From: Leptidea sinapis
Taxonomy: Eukaryota; Arthropoda; Insecta; Lepidoptera; Pieridae
Direction of reading: 5' to 3'
DNA: 64,000 bases
NCBI RefSeq assembly: GCF_905404315.1
Contig: NC_066265.1
Span: 30,032,501-30,096,500 of the forward strand
Shown: in pieces, positions 42,823-53,799 of the stretch
Numbering within the stretch: the first letter of the stretch is position 1
How the letters are laid out: the number at the start of each line of letters is the position of its first letter
Notes under the pieces: model-generated
The model's database searches: none
Told to the model about the DNA's origin: nothing
The model's input: only the letters and a program-made list of their open reading frames with translations
Made by a program: the position numbers and the translations under genes

Positions 42823-43133
42823 CGTTCGTCAACCGAAAACACATTAAAACTAAATGGCAAGGATTTATCTTTTGTGCCATTGACGCTTACCGGCACAAAA
42901 TGTTTTCAAAACGAGAAACGAATTTTAGTTAGCGTGTGTTATAATCAGTTAATATTTCAAAAACAGTACCTAAGTAAAAAACGGTCATGGTTTTTCATGA
43001 CTGTTCCTCTATCTCCAAATTAATGTGTGGTATTTTATGTGTATGACAAAACGTATGCGTGTGGTTGGTGGGTGTGGCAATTACCACACACTTTTTGGTC
43101 CTTTGAGCCGGATTAAACGAAATATATAAACCG
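42823..43133. other. Unassigned spacer
   Basis: Nothing recognised. Confidence 0.4.
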
Positions 43134-43545
43134 CCTTTTTTTTTATTGGCTAGGAGGACAAACGAGCGTACGGGTCACCTGGTTTTAAGTGATCACCGCC
43201 GCCCACACTCTCTTGCAACACCAGAGGAATCACAAGAGCGTTGCCGGCCTTTAAGGAAGGTGTACGCGCTTTTCTTGAAGGTACCCATGTCGTATCGTCC
43301 CGGAAACACCGCACAAGGAAGCTCATTCCACAGCTTCGTAGTACCAGGAAGAAAGCTCCTTGAAAACCGCACTGTGGAGGACCGCCACACATCCTGATGG
43401 TGGGGATGATATCGTAACTTGTGGCGTGTCGTGCGAAGATGAAATTCGGCGGCAGGAATCAGGTTAAATAGCTCTTCGGAACACTCCCCGTGACAAATGC
43501 GGTAGAAGACACACAATGAAGCGACGTCTCTACGAGTCGAAATTC
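43134..43545 (-). mobile_element. LINE-A 3' end, well preserved
   Basis: T-run, then ggaggacaaacgagcgtac, and in reverse an open frame from 43552 to the stop at 43193 with [19 protein letters not shown] and [20 protein letters not shown]. Differs from the 34.7-kb copy at a handful of residues. The match stops at gacgtctctac, the 5' truncation point. Confidence 0.9.
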
Positions 43546-44393
43546 TGCGCATCCAAATAATTCGTAAGTCTTATCTATATATTTTGTTGGTATTTTATGC
43601 AATACCTTATTAATTTATTAATTGGTTATTAAATTATAATTATTGTGCCAGAACGGTTAGGTTAACATTATAAAACAGAATATTTAAAATGTATTTAACC
43701 TTCTGCCTCTCTCTTAGTTACACCTAGACAGTATTTTAGAGTATACAATATACATTTTAAAACATTTTTAGAATTCATTATCTATTGTTGGAAGGAAGGT
43801 TATAAGCAGGTTATTACTAGTTACAACACGCAGATTAGTTTTCACTAAAATGCCATAAAATATTCTGTGTATAAGAAATAAGCTGACATTGTTTCGTGTT
43901 AGTGAAGGAATACTTAAACAAGATTGAGTCGTAATACTAGGTACAGTTCGACACGAATCAGGTAGGTTATTATTGTTGACCGAGGTTACACTACGGGGAA
44001 CTCGTAAACATTGCTAGGGATGTGCTGTAAGTCGATTTAATCGAATTGCCTCTAATGTTATCGATTTTCTCTTTGCATCGTATATTATCAATTGAATGAA
44101 GGCATTTTTAAAAGTCATTCATTTTTTTTATATATTATCAACAAAAATCTTACATAAGACATTAGTCATTAGTATTTATATCCTTATGGTTCCAGATTGT
44201 GATGCGTCAATACATAGGTAGAAATCTCTTATATGATATCAGTGTAGTCGGTGTTCTCGAGTTTTAAATTATTTACATATACATAGAATAACATATTTAT
44301 TTAATGCTAAAAGCTATGGACTATATTTTGCTAGCTTTAGAATTACGAAGATATGCGGAAGTTATTTAATTTTTTATTATAAAAATGATTTAA
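43546..44393. other. AT-rich stretch, nothing recognised
   Basis: No frame above 60 codons, no inverted repeat or shared phrase that I could see. Confidence 0.45.
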
Positions 44394-44558
44394 GTTTTCT
44401 TTAGTGTTAATACCACCAATATTTGTTTTTAAACAATTCGACACGTGTTTCGCCTCTACACGAGGCATCCTCAGGACGTGTTATCTCGCCAAAATCTGGC
44501 ACGATACTTGTATAATTATGGATTTCCGCAAAGTATCGCCTACTTCAATAAAATTTAT
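44394..44558 (-). mobile_element. Penelope-like terminus
   Basis: Shares ttttctttagtgttaat, caatatttg.tttttaaaca and gacacgtgtttcgcctctac with 16.85-17.03 kb, and attatggatttccgcaaagt with 17.05 kb. On the minus strand it carries the best hammerhead-like core of its type (44440-44474). No protein domain remains. Confidence 0.5.
44440..44474 (-). ncRNA. Hammerhead-ribozyme-like motif
   Basis: On the minus strand: CTGAGGA (44474-44468), one extra base, stem II GCCTC/GAGGC (five pairs) around loop GTGTA, GAAAC, then ACACGTGT, a perfect palindrome able to form stem III with itself or a second copy, then C as the expected cleavage base. This matches the CUGANGA...GAAA...UH hammerhead core except for the bulged base before stem II. 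Stem I next to the core is short (two pairs). Confidence 0.5.
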
Positions 44559-44560
44559 TT

Positions 44561-44914
44561 TTTTATTTACAAGAGGGGGCAAACGGGCAAGAGGCTCACG
44601 AGATGGGGAGTGGTGGGGCAACCGCGCATGGACATTGTAACACCAGGGGTCAAGAGATGCGTTGCCGGCCCTTAAGGTGGGTGTATGCTCTTTTATTGAA
44701 GGTCCCTAATTCGTATCGGTTCGGTAAAACACCAGCTGGTAATTGATTCCACAAAGTGTTTATGCGAGGCAAGAAATTTACTGCAAAACGTACGGTTGTG
44801 GAATGCCAGACGACAACGTGATGCAGGTGGTACTTTGCACGTAATGTCCGGTTGTGGAATTCGACCGCTGGAATCAATCCGAACAGCTCCTGTGAGCACT
44901 CCCCGTGATATTTA
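44561..44914 (-). mobile_element. LINE-B 3' end
   Basis: Sister of LINE-A. In the reverse frame: IPAVEFHNRTLRAKYHLHH, then FLPRINTLWNQLPAGVLPN and RYELGTFNKRAYTHLKGRQR. The UTR has gagggggcaaacgggcaag instead of the LINE-A ggaggacaaacgag. It inserted beside or into the Penelope-like terminus at 44.56 kb. Confidence 0.8.
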
Positions 44915-45439
44915 TGTCAAGATTCATGAGTGAACTTTACAAATCCAACAAAAATGAACATAATATGTAAAATTTAAGTACAACATTCATTGAAATGATT
45001 CTAATCAATCACATCTTAAAGACAATTATTCACGAATTGCTACACTCGAATAATTATATTATATTGTTATCATTCTACACTATCGACACTTGATGCACAT
45101 CCCTATACATTACCGACTCAAACACAGATTACTTACTCATAATATTTGCTGTCATAAAACTATATACAATGTGTTCTAGAAACGTACACAAAACCTCTTA
45201 ATAAAAGACGCGACATCGTCGGCGTACTAAAATGTATTAACAAGAAATGTGTTAATTAGTTATCGCATAGATGTTAAACCATTACTACTTAGAATTCCAA
45301 CAAAAGTCCATTGTTGTTTGGAAGTTACAATTGAATTAAATTTATGGACGGACCTTTCTAACAATTTTTATGGTACTTTCAACATAAAATATAATAATAC
45401 TATAACTAGCCATTCGCGCCCGCTTCGCTTCGGCTTATT
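44915..45439. other. Unassigned spacer
   Basis: AT-rich, with actagccattcgcgcccgct near 45405, a Helitron-like 3' phrase without the other end. Confidence 0.35.
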
Positions 45440-45754
45440 TTCACCAGTGCTCCTTTGCACAGAATGCCGGCTAGATTATGGGTACTACAACGGCACCTGT
45501 TCCTGCCGTGAATTAGCAATGTGTAAGTAAGAATTATTGTGTTTCGGTCTGAAGCGCGCCGTAGCTAGTGAAATTAATGGGCAAATGAGATTTAACATCC
45601 TATGTTTCAACGTGACAAGCGCAATTGTAGTGCCGCTCAGATTTTTTCGGTTTTTCAAGTATGCTGAGCAACACTTTATAGTAATGGGCAGGGCGCATCA
45701 ATTACCATCAGCTGAACGTCCTGTTGGTCTCGTCTCTTATTGTCATAAAAAAAT
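45440..45754 (+). repeat. S3 repeat, sense, near full length
   Basis: From caccagtgctcctttgc to gtctcttattgtcataaaaa, in the sense orientation with the A-tail. Some substitutions. Confidence 0.85.
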
Positions 45755-46269
45755 GTATGTCGAAAGAATCTCAAAAATAATTGATTAAATGTTAACTCTA
45801 AGATTGTAATGTTGTTGAAGCTAAGATTAAACTTTTTATTTATTTTATATTTTAGTTTGATGACCAATAGTAGTGACCCTGCTTAATGAGCTAAAAAGGC
45901 TAGGGGAAATAAAAGATGCGAAATTTTATTTTCTACATTAATAGTTTTAATAACTTTTGCCCTAAAAGGCATAAAAGGCATTTATTTTCTCAAAATTGAT
46001 TCCTTTAGAATTCTTTTTGATGTCCTATAATACATAGGTTCCGAGATATCAGCCAAAAACTTTTTTTCAAGACCAACTGGATCTGGCAGCATTTTGTGAT
46101 TTTATGCTCAGTAAATCAAATCAATCAAAAATTGGATCGAAAATTTAGTGTAAGGTTAAGATCTATATTTACTGACCTTCTTGATTTAAACCGCTTTTTT
46201 GAGCTTTTCTTGCTGATCGTACTTCAAAGAATTATAGAATATGCCGTGCCAAACTGACCGGCTTTGACC
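45755..46269. other. Unassigned, with LINE-D tail (minus) at 45960-46025
   Basis: 45960-46025 has aaaaggcatttattttctc and tcctttagaattctttttg, a LINE-D end fragment. A SINE-L scrap (tagtagtgaccctgcttaat) is at 45868. The rest is plain. Confidence 0.45.
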
Positions 46270-46335
46270 GGTATCATATTCATCATAATATAAAAGTTTG
46301 CACCTACCGGGATTCGAACCCGGGACCTCTAAATA
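46270..46335 (-). repeat. SINE-L fragment, reverse
   Basis: gcacctaccgggattcgaac and ccgggacctcta are the B-box arm in reverse. Confidence 0.65.
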
Positions 46336-46362
46336 AACAAGCAACCTCACATTTATATATTA

Positions 46363-47182
46363 TCCCTATTAATATTATAGATGTGAATGTAAGTTTGTTT
46401 ATTATGCTTTTACGCCGGAGCTAATGAACCGATTTTGATGAAATTTGATACAGAAATAGACTAGACCTTGGGAAAGGACACAGTCTACATTTTATCCCGG
46501 AAAAATGCATGATTTCCGCGGGATTTTTGAAAAAAGCAGCTCGAATTGTCGGGGACCCAGTGCTCTGTGAACGGCTGGATCACTTGGCGTTGCGTAGAGA
46601 CGTCGCTTCATTGTGTGTCTTCTACCGCATTTATCACGGGGAGTGTTCCGAAGAGCTGTTTAACCTGATTCCTGCCGCCGAATTCCACCTTCGCACGACA
46701 CGCCACAAATTAGGATATCATCCTCTCCATCTGGATGTGTGGCGGTCCTCCACAGTGCGGTTTTCAAGGAGCTTTCTTCCACGTACTTCAAAGCTGTGGA
46801 ATGATCTTCCTTGTGCGGTGTTTCCGGGACGATACGACGTGGGTACCATCATAAAAAGCGCGTACACCTTCCTTAAAGGCCGGCAACGCTCCTGTGATTC
46901 CTCTTGAGTTGCAAGAGATTGTGGGTGGCGGTGATCACTTAACAACGGGTGTCCCGGACGCTCGTTTGTCCTCCTATTCCATAAAAAAAAACTGAAATTC
47001 ACGTGTATGACCTCTAACTATACCTAAGTAGGTTTAGATAGCAATCTTCCTCGAAATAAAATTCATATAATCGTCCCGTTTTCGGGAACGGGAACTGGAA
47101 TAGGACGAGAACATAAATTGAGAATTCAACTTTTATTTTTAAAACCTTTAACTACGCGGACGAAGTCGGGGGTATCAGCTAG
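46363..47182 (+). mobile_element. Helitron interrupted by LINE-A
   Basis: Host A at 46362, TC start tccctattaatattatagat, gagctaatgaaccgattttg, then after the LINE insertion gaaattcacgtg, and the end cgcggacgaagtcggggg (GC hairpin region) ...tcagCTAG at 47179-47182 with host T at 47183. Without the LINE it would be about 360 bp. No coding of its own. Confidence 0.8.
46536..46989 (+). mobile_element. LINE-A inside the Helitron
   Basis: 5'-truncated at cagctcgaattgtcgg and ending ctcctattcc plus A-run. The frame is open from 46509 to 46907 ([33 protein letters not shown]) and reaches a premature stop (CDSS then TGA). A-rich text on both sides (ttgaaaaa / aaaaaactg) fits insertion at an A-run. 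Confidence 0.9.
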
Positions 47183-47999
47183 TATAAAATAAAGATAATT
47201 ATAAAATAACTGAATGAAATAATGTTTGATACAAGTGTGTGCGCCGGCGCTGTTGCCGTGACCTGCGCCATTTACCACTTGATGTGTGACAGACACACAC
47301 GATACGATACGATTTATTGATCCGACGGCGCTCGTTCGATACCCACTCGAAATAGACGTCTATAAATCAACCATATCTGGCTGATTGACTGCCGGCCGAT
47401 TACTGCGGAGATGTTAGCAGTTAGCTCCGAGTAATTAACATGCAAATGAATTTTCATCACTGTTCTATCGCCTTCAAAAACATTATTCCAAAACATTATA
47501 GATATAATATTTTTATTTATTTTAAGCAAACTTTACAGCATTTCTATTCTACAGATTAATACTATAAACTATATACATGTATTGCCTTTAACAAAGTTTG
47601 GCAGATTCAATTATAATGAAATAATAACGCTGGCAAATAAATGGTTATTACATAAAATAAAGAAGAAGAAGTCCTGAATAATGTGTGCTTGTGATTCATG
47701 ATTATTAAATAGATATGTGTATAGTGTGTATGACTATGTGAGAGTGTTATGAGTTGTGAGTAGTGTGTAATATTCAGTCTAATGGGCATCGTTCTCAGCT
47801 TGGGACATGTGCTCGATCACTGAGTTAATTTATTACAGCTGATGAAAAAAATATCAATATCTTTAAATTTGTTCGTATAAATTTACTATTCTGTGCCATA
47901 ACAAGAATGTCTGCCATAATTACTACGCGGTTGGCCAACGTCGAAAAGGCGTCTACTCCGTGTATGGCCCATACTCCGATCCGTCCGGTCAGAAGCGAA
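47183..47999. other. Unassigned spacer
   Basis: At 47470-47525 ccttcaaaaacattattcc and atagatataatat match one arm of the 10.97-kb foldback. Otherwise nothing. Confidence 0.4.
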
Positions 48000-48300
48000 A
48001 TCTTAAAGTATTAAGTAATACTTTACTACTACGAATTTTTATACAATCTAAATAATTAATTTAATTCTAGTTACGATTATTGTTATTTTTAGACGCCATT
48101 GTCAGATCTGGATGAACTGAAATGGGACCACACGGGAAGCACCGGCTTTCAAACAAAAAAATAATTATCAAAATCGGTTCACTCAGTCGAAAGTTCTGAG
48201 GTGAGATACATAAAAAAAATACCGACGAATAGAGAACCTCCTCCTTAAAAAAGGTAAGTGAACCCATCGTAACTGTAACCGATTTTGATTGACAAGTTGT
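48000..48300 (-). repeat. 'aaccgacttc' repeat, reverse
   Basis: Arm-like text tctagttacgattattg, then cgccattgtcagatctgg, gggaccacacgggaagcacc, atcaaaatcggttcactcag and gagaacctcctcctt, followed by the repeat R phrase gtaaccgattttgattgaca. Confidence 0.6.
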
Positions 48301-48349
48301 AAATAGACAGCCACGCGTGGCATTTATTTAGCCACTTAGTATAATTAAT

Positions 48350-48655
48350 AAGTTTTTTTACTGACAGTAATGGACGAGACGAACAGGACTTTCAGCTGAT
48401 GGTAATTGATACGCCATGCACATTACAATGCAGTGCTCCTCAGGATTATTTCAAAACACAATAATTCTGAACGGCACTACAATTGCGCTCGTCAACTTGG
48501 GACATAAGATGTTAAGGTCTCATTTGCCCAGTAAGGTCGCTGCCCGCCCTTCACCGAAACACAATAATGCTTACACATTACTGCTTCACGACAGAAGTAG
48601 GCGCCGTTGTGGTTCCCATGATCAAGCCGGTATCCTGTTCAAAGGAACCTCTGGT
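48350..48655 (-). repeat. S3 repeat, diverged
   Basis: gacgagacgaacaggac to aggaacctctggtaat, with small deletions around 48540. Confidence 0.8.
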
Positions 48656-49084
48656 AATTATTAAACCAGGCAATCACTATTACTTAGTCTAGGTATTACT
48701 ATCGGGTCATCTATACGCTAGTATTATTCTAAATCTATGCTCTATGTAGATGTCATTAAGCAAGTGCGATTCGTATATGAAAAATCTGTTGTTTCACACT
48801 GGTACATACAGGTATTTTTTTAATTGATACCAATTGTCATAGCAGTTACCTACACTTGCCACGCGTGACTTTAAGCAGGATAGCATCGTCTCGAGCAAAA
48901 CAAGTACCGAGCGGGCAGGAACCGACTTAAACCGTAAGTACTTTAACCGGTAGTATTTTTATCAATCAATCGGTATTATAAGGTTTGCATAAGAGGTGTA
49001 TTAAATTAAGTCTTTATTAAGTTATTTTATACTTGTAAGTTTTTTTAAACGTAGTACACTGCTACTTCGGAAATGTTTTATTTT
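48656..49084. other. Unassigned spacer
   Basis: Nothing recognised. Confidence 0.4.
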
Positions 49085-49575
49085 TGCGGTGGTTTAAAAG
49101 GTATAAAAGGAATATATTTTCTCAAAATTGATTACTTTAGAATTCTTTTTGATGTTATTTCTAATATGAGTAACTACTAGATACTACTATCGCTTCGGAA
49201 ACAAATGGCACTCTGAGAGAGAAGAAGCGGCGCAAGAAACTCTCCCCGCATTCTTTTTTTGCGCTCTTTTCAATAAAAATATACAATATTGTACAGTCAT
49301 TTCTATCGCTATAAAATAATCACAATGTAGTCCCAGGCTGTCCGATCATTTAGATGTTCATCAGCTATCTATATATAGATCAGCAGTGGAGTAATAGGAT
49401 ATACGACAGAGCCATTTTTTTTATGAAACATTTAAATTTATGTATAGATAATGCCTGAACAGTGGCTGGGACTTTATTATAGAAGTGTATACATTTACCC
49501 TTAAAGCTTTTATGTATCTTATGAAGCCTACTAGAATTAGTTACAAGCAATCCCTTATTTCTAGTGTTTTATTCG
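49085..49575 (-). mobile_element. LINE-D 3' end, copy 2
   Basis: Matches 13.59-14.04 kb almost throughout (cgcttcggaaacaaatgg, gtcccaggctgtccgatc, tgaagcctactagaattag). It has an extra palindromic insert agctatctatatatagatca near 49363 that the other copy lacks. The coding part stops at cttatttctagtgtt. Confidence 0.8.
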
Positions 49576-49679
49576 TATGTTCTGAACGCCTTTTAGACTC
49601 TAAACTTTAAAATAGTGGGAATAATAATAAAGAATTAGAATAAGTTTATACTACATTGTCCAAACTCTAACCGACATTC

Positions 49680-49713
49680 ACATTCACTCACACACACACA
49701 CACACACACACGC
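49680..49713. repeat. CA microsatellite
   Basis: About 14 CA units followed by CG alternation, just upstream of the R1-like fragment. Confidence 0.9.
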
Positions 49714-50150
49714 GCGCGTGAGCACGAGGACTCCCCAGATTGCCCAAACTGCACAGACGTGAAGATGCGAATCATGTATTTTTTAAATGCCATCGATACA
49801 TAACCGCTCGGGACAAATGGGAGAAGACACTAGGTACAAGCATTACACCTGATAACCTTATCAGCGTAATGCTTACTTCTGTAGTAGCCTGGAATACAAC
49901 CAGTGCATACGCTGCAGAAATATTAAAAGATTTTCGTAGGTTAGAGAGGGTAAGAAAAGCCGCTGCAGTAAACTTATAGTTTGTTTAGTTAGAGGTAGCA
50001 AAAGCTCATTCTCCCCCCGTGAAGAAATACCTTGTGGCGATTCCATGGGGACTAGGGAGATAGAAGAAGAGGCGGTTTTTTAGTCGGTATTGGTCTTCAA
50101 ACCGAGCCCGACATACGAGATCAATACGACCACGATCTTATGATACGTAA
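49714..50150 (+). pseudogene. R1-like LINE ORF2 C-terminus
   Basis: One frame has EHEDSPDCPNCTDVK; after a one-base shift the next (49740-49979) has EDANHVFFKCHRYITARDKW and VVAWNTTSAYAAEIL, ending RRLERVRKAAAVNL and stop. Together the CPNC...H-x4-C arrangement is the C-terminal zinc-knuckle-like motif of R1-clade LINEs. About 190 bp of 3' UTR follow, ending before an A- and CA-rich run. Confidence 0.65.
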
Positions 50151-50170
50151 AAGTATTTTTCCCCTCAGAA

Positions 50171-50214
50171 AAAAAAACACACACACACACAGATACACAC
50201 ACACACACACACAG
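50171..50214. repeat. CA microsatellite
   Basis: Two CA blocks separated by gata; it may be the tail of the preceding LINE. Confidence 0.9.
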
Positions 50215-51224
50215 TTTTCAGACAGGTTTTAATTGTGCAATAATTGTAAAATTAGGTTTTTATCATTTTGTTTATTTGTATATTTTTTATCAAATATTAT
50301 GTATCCGCTAAGGAAGTTGCGAGATATTCTCAATAAGTGTCAACTTACTGGGAAATCTCAACCACTAAAGATGTATATTATGTAATCTTTGAAATAAACG
50401 AAATTTATTAAAGTGTGACAAACTACAAAGTAGAGTTGATAGGTTGGTCGCCTGCAGAGCACAACGGCCCCGACCCAATCAGTACAAGGTTACCCTTATT
50501 TAGGATCGCAACGCGGAAACGACCGCGAGCTATATACAGACGTACAAACAAACTGTACATACAACTTCACTGTTTATGGCAACTGGGAAATACCTGACGT
50601 GGAGATACTAACCACTGCTGCTGTAAATTACGTAGAGTAGATTTAAATTGTTAAATGTGTCCATTTATTTCTTTTGCTAGTGCGGAATGATATAATAAAA
50701 AAAATACTTTAGTGTTTTTTATATAAGATAGAATAATAGTTAAGTAGGCAAGGCTTACTAAGCCCCAGTAGTGGCTTGACTTTTAAGTCGTATTTTTGTA
50801 TTTGTCGGCTGAACAAATATCGTCGGGATTTCTTCCCGTGCGAATCTGGCTTTCCGTGAGGAGTGCCCGCGTTGTACCACACATTTCGAGCGGGAAAAAT
50901 ACATGTTAATTTTTCGCTTGGTCTGTTTGCAAAAGCGGGAGTATATTGGGGACACCGGGGCAGACTGCCAGAAAGCGGGACTTATGGTCACGTTATAGAT
51001 ACAATACGTAATAGTTGGTACTATTGACAATTGAAACGTGACCCACCGTAATGTCATTTTGCTACAAATACTCGTATAATAAACAAGTAGATCGAAATTC
51101 GCTTGAACAATGATACATTTCTTATGTAACTGTTATAATTTTATTATAGACTGACAGTTCACCAATTGTCAAACAATATTTATCGTGCAATTAAAATAAA
51201 CCTGTTTTTATGACTTTAAGGCCC
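50215..51224. other. Unassigned, GC-richer frame at 50758-51057
   Basis: A 99-codon minus frame (MTLRWVTFQ to QATTGA) sits in a patch less AT-rich than its surroundings (cgaatctggctttccgtgag). I recognise no domain, repeat copy or splice signal. It could be a piece of an unrecognised element or chance. Confidence 0.25.
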
Positions 51225-51540
51225 TCTTTCACCACCATCAAGTAACCTATCAAGTAAGCTAATCACTGAGTAAAGTCAATAGTAACATAACATGCGAATT
51301 TCACGACCTTAAAGTAACATTAATATTAAGATTAACTGTCCCGTTACTAACTTGCCGCATCTTCTGCCAATTAGCACGGTTACTTGACATTTGCAATACG
51401 AATAAAGGGGCTGTTTCACAATGTCCAAGTAGAGTAGCAGATTATCATCGGCTAGATAAATTAAAGACTGCATAAAAGTTCCAGATATAATTAATTTCTA
51501 GATGAACTATCTGGCAGATCGGTCTGGCAACCTCGCCCTC
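51225..51540 (+). repeat. Dispersed element M, copy 1
   Basis: ggggctgtttcacaatgtcc, aagtagagtagcaga and tatctggcagatcggtctgg recur in variant form at 53.05-53.20 kb (gctgtttcaaaatgtccaag, ctatctgatagatcgcctg). gccctctttcaccaccatc at 51.23 kb may be its other end. Class unknown, MITE-like in size. Confidence 0.45.
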
Positions 51541-52378
51541 AATAGTTCCGTTTGACGAAATGAAAATATAAAAGAAAAAAATGTTTTTTATACGAAATAA
51601 CGTAACACAAGCTTAATGGCTTTAAATGAAAAATTAATTTCATATTTTACAGTTTTCTTTTTGTATATATTTCTAAATTTAACTAAAAGTGTCGTATAAA
51701 TTGTTGGAAACTTCACTGGTGAAAGTGTAACTTTTAAGATTTGTTAATATTTAAGTATCATAATACTGTTTGTTTCCTATACATGAATAAATAAATGAAT
51801 AAATAAATAAATAGCACTTCTACTACTATTTTCACAATAAAATGAATCATCATATAATTGTATTCCGCTTCCGTGTAATGTCAACTAATGAATTGTCATT
51901 AGCCTTTCATAATGTGCCAAACATTATAGTTGAGGAGCCCTAGGGGATTTTGCGATTTATTCGATGGCGTCAGAAAAACATAAGGACAAACTTGCACCTT
52001 GTGAAGTACTCCCATCATACCTGAGCCCTGTACATAGGGTCGAACGTCTAGAGCAGCCGATCAAATTAGTCATAAATCGATCCTTAGAACAACTCGAGCG
52101 CGTCAGATTGAGGTAGGGTAAGTTAATTATATGCAGTGAAATGCACATTTGAATAGTCTAACAATTTGACCGTTACATAAGGAAATCGGAAGGTCACGAA
52201 GTTTCAAAACTTTGTGTTCCACACCGTGAGGTTAAGAGAATTCCTCCATACAATTGTCATATTATGTGTCAGGACGACAAGGACATTGAAATGAACCGTC
52301 TGTATAATAACCTGACGCGCTTGAATATTTCATGGTCATCATTTTTTTTGGCATTTTCAAAAATCGGTCATAACTTTT
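51541..52378. other. Unassigned spacer
   Basis: An AAAT microsatellite at 51786-51812; otherwise nothing recognised. Confidence 0.4.
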
Positions 52379-52698
52379 GGTGGCTAGTAGGAAAAAATTT
52401 TGACACATTTTCCATAGACAATATTATGATCTGCATTTTTAGCTACAAATCGTCTGTCTTTTGCCCATGAGCTATAATAGGGTTCGCGGTGTAAAAGATT
52501 TTGCATAAAATCACATTAAGCTAAAAATCAATAAAATTGTTCAAAACATAATTGTCACATAATAATAAAATTTTTAAGATGCTCATCATTCCCGTGCATG
52601 GAACAAAATTTACTCGAGGTCAAAGGTAAAAAAAATGCAGATATAGACATAATATTGTCTATGGAAAATGTGTCAATACTTTTTTCCTACGAGCCACC
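52379..52698. mobile_element. Foldback with ~65-bp arms
   Basis: Arms 52379-52440 and 52631-52698 are inverted repeats sharing attttccatagacaatatta and ggtggct.gtagg, with small indels. The 190-bp centre is AT-rich and non-coding. Beyond the arms weak inverted similarity continues (aaaatcggt / acgattcaag). Confidence 0.7.
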
Positions 52699-52876
52699 GT
52701 TTCTGAGATATAACGATTCAAGAAGTTGTTGGTAAGTTCTTATCGTCATAATATGCACACGTTTCCACCTTTGAGTGTACTTAAAAAAGGATCAAAACAT
52801 TTTTTATGTACTGTTTCCTCCTTGGCTTAAATCCTAGATAAAAATATTTTCAAATTCAAATAGTAGCTAGTTTAAT

Positions 52877-53245
52877 AACTGGGCACATGAGACTAAGCAT
52901 CTTATATCTCAAAGTGACGAGTGCAATTGTAGTGCCGCTCAGAATTTTTGGGTTTTCAAGAATCCTTAACGGCACTGTATTGGAAAGGGCAGGGCGTATC
53001 AATAAATTACCATCAGCATCCACAAAAATGCACCATCGACAAAAATTGAAGCTGTTTCAAAATGTCCAAGTAAAGTTCCTGTTAGGCTACTTGCTACTTA
53101 CCTATCGAATAAAGACATCATTTTCGTTTTATAGTGCAGATAGTGCCATTTCAATTACAGGATGGAATTAGTAGCAGGTATCACAGCTATCTGATAGATC
53201 GCCTGACAACAGTGAACGCCCTGCTCGTCTCATCCCTTATTCACA
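52877..53245 (+). repeat. S3 repeat, split by an insertion
   Basis: 52878-53017 covers tgggcacatgagac to accatcagc; 53213-53245 resumes with tgaacgccctgctcgtctca. Elsewhere these parts are contiguous. Confidence 0.8.
53018..53212 (+). mobile_element. Element M inserted in S3
   Basis: About 195 bp lying between the S3 halves, containing the M phrases (gctgtttcaaaatgtccaag). CAG at 53014-53016 and 53210-53212 may be a 3-bp target duplication. Confidence 0.55.
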
Positions 53246-53799
53246 TTTAAAACAAAGGCAACAAGGACAGTTTCTGTCGCTATGATTTTTTGGATTTTCT
53301 AGAATCCTAAGCGGTATTTTATTACAGTGGTTAGATGTATTATTTATCATCAGGTGAAAGTCGTGAATGTTTCTCTTACTTTTAAATATATATTATATAT
53401 CTTTTAACCTGTATGGGACTCATTGTCGATATAAATTTTACCTATATCATGTATATCATTTGTTAAAGAATGCATGTTCCCTGAAAAAAAAATCTTGTTA
53501 ATATATAATGTTAATATACATGAGTCTTATAGTGTGATACGTATTAAATTAATTCAGCGTGCTCAATATATGAACGTACATTTAATATAACCATGAATGA
53601 AAATTCAAACAAGTCGATTACACACATACAATAACAAGTTAGCACAAAGCTCCTTGAGACCCCGAGTCCTTATTGAACGCAAAACTGTAGACAATTGTGT
53701 TGCAGACCCGAGTGATGCTCTTGGTGGTTGTGTTAGTGTGCGTGTATGTGTTTGTGTGAGAACATCTGGCGTGGTCTAAATACAGGGTGTGGCGATATT
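53246..53799. other. Unassigned spacer
   Basis: A GT-rich patch near 53726-53758; nothing recognised. Confidence 0.4.
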
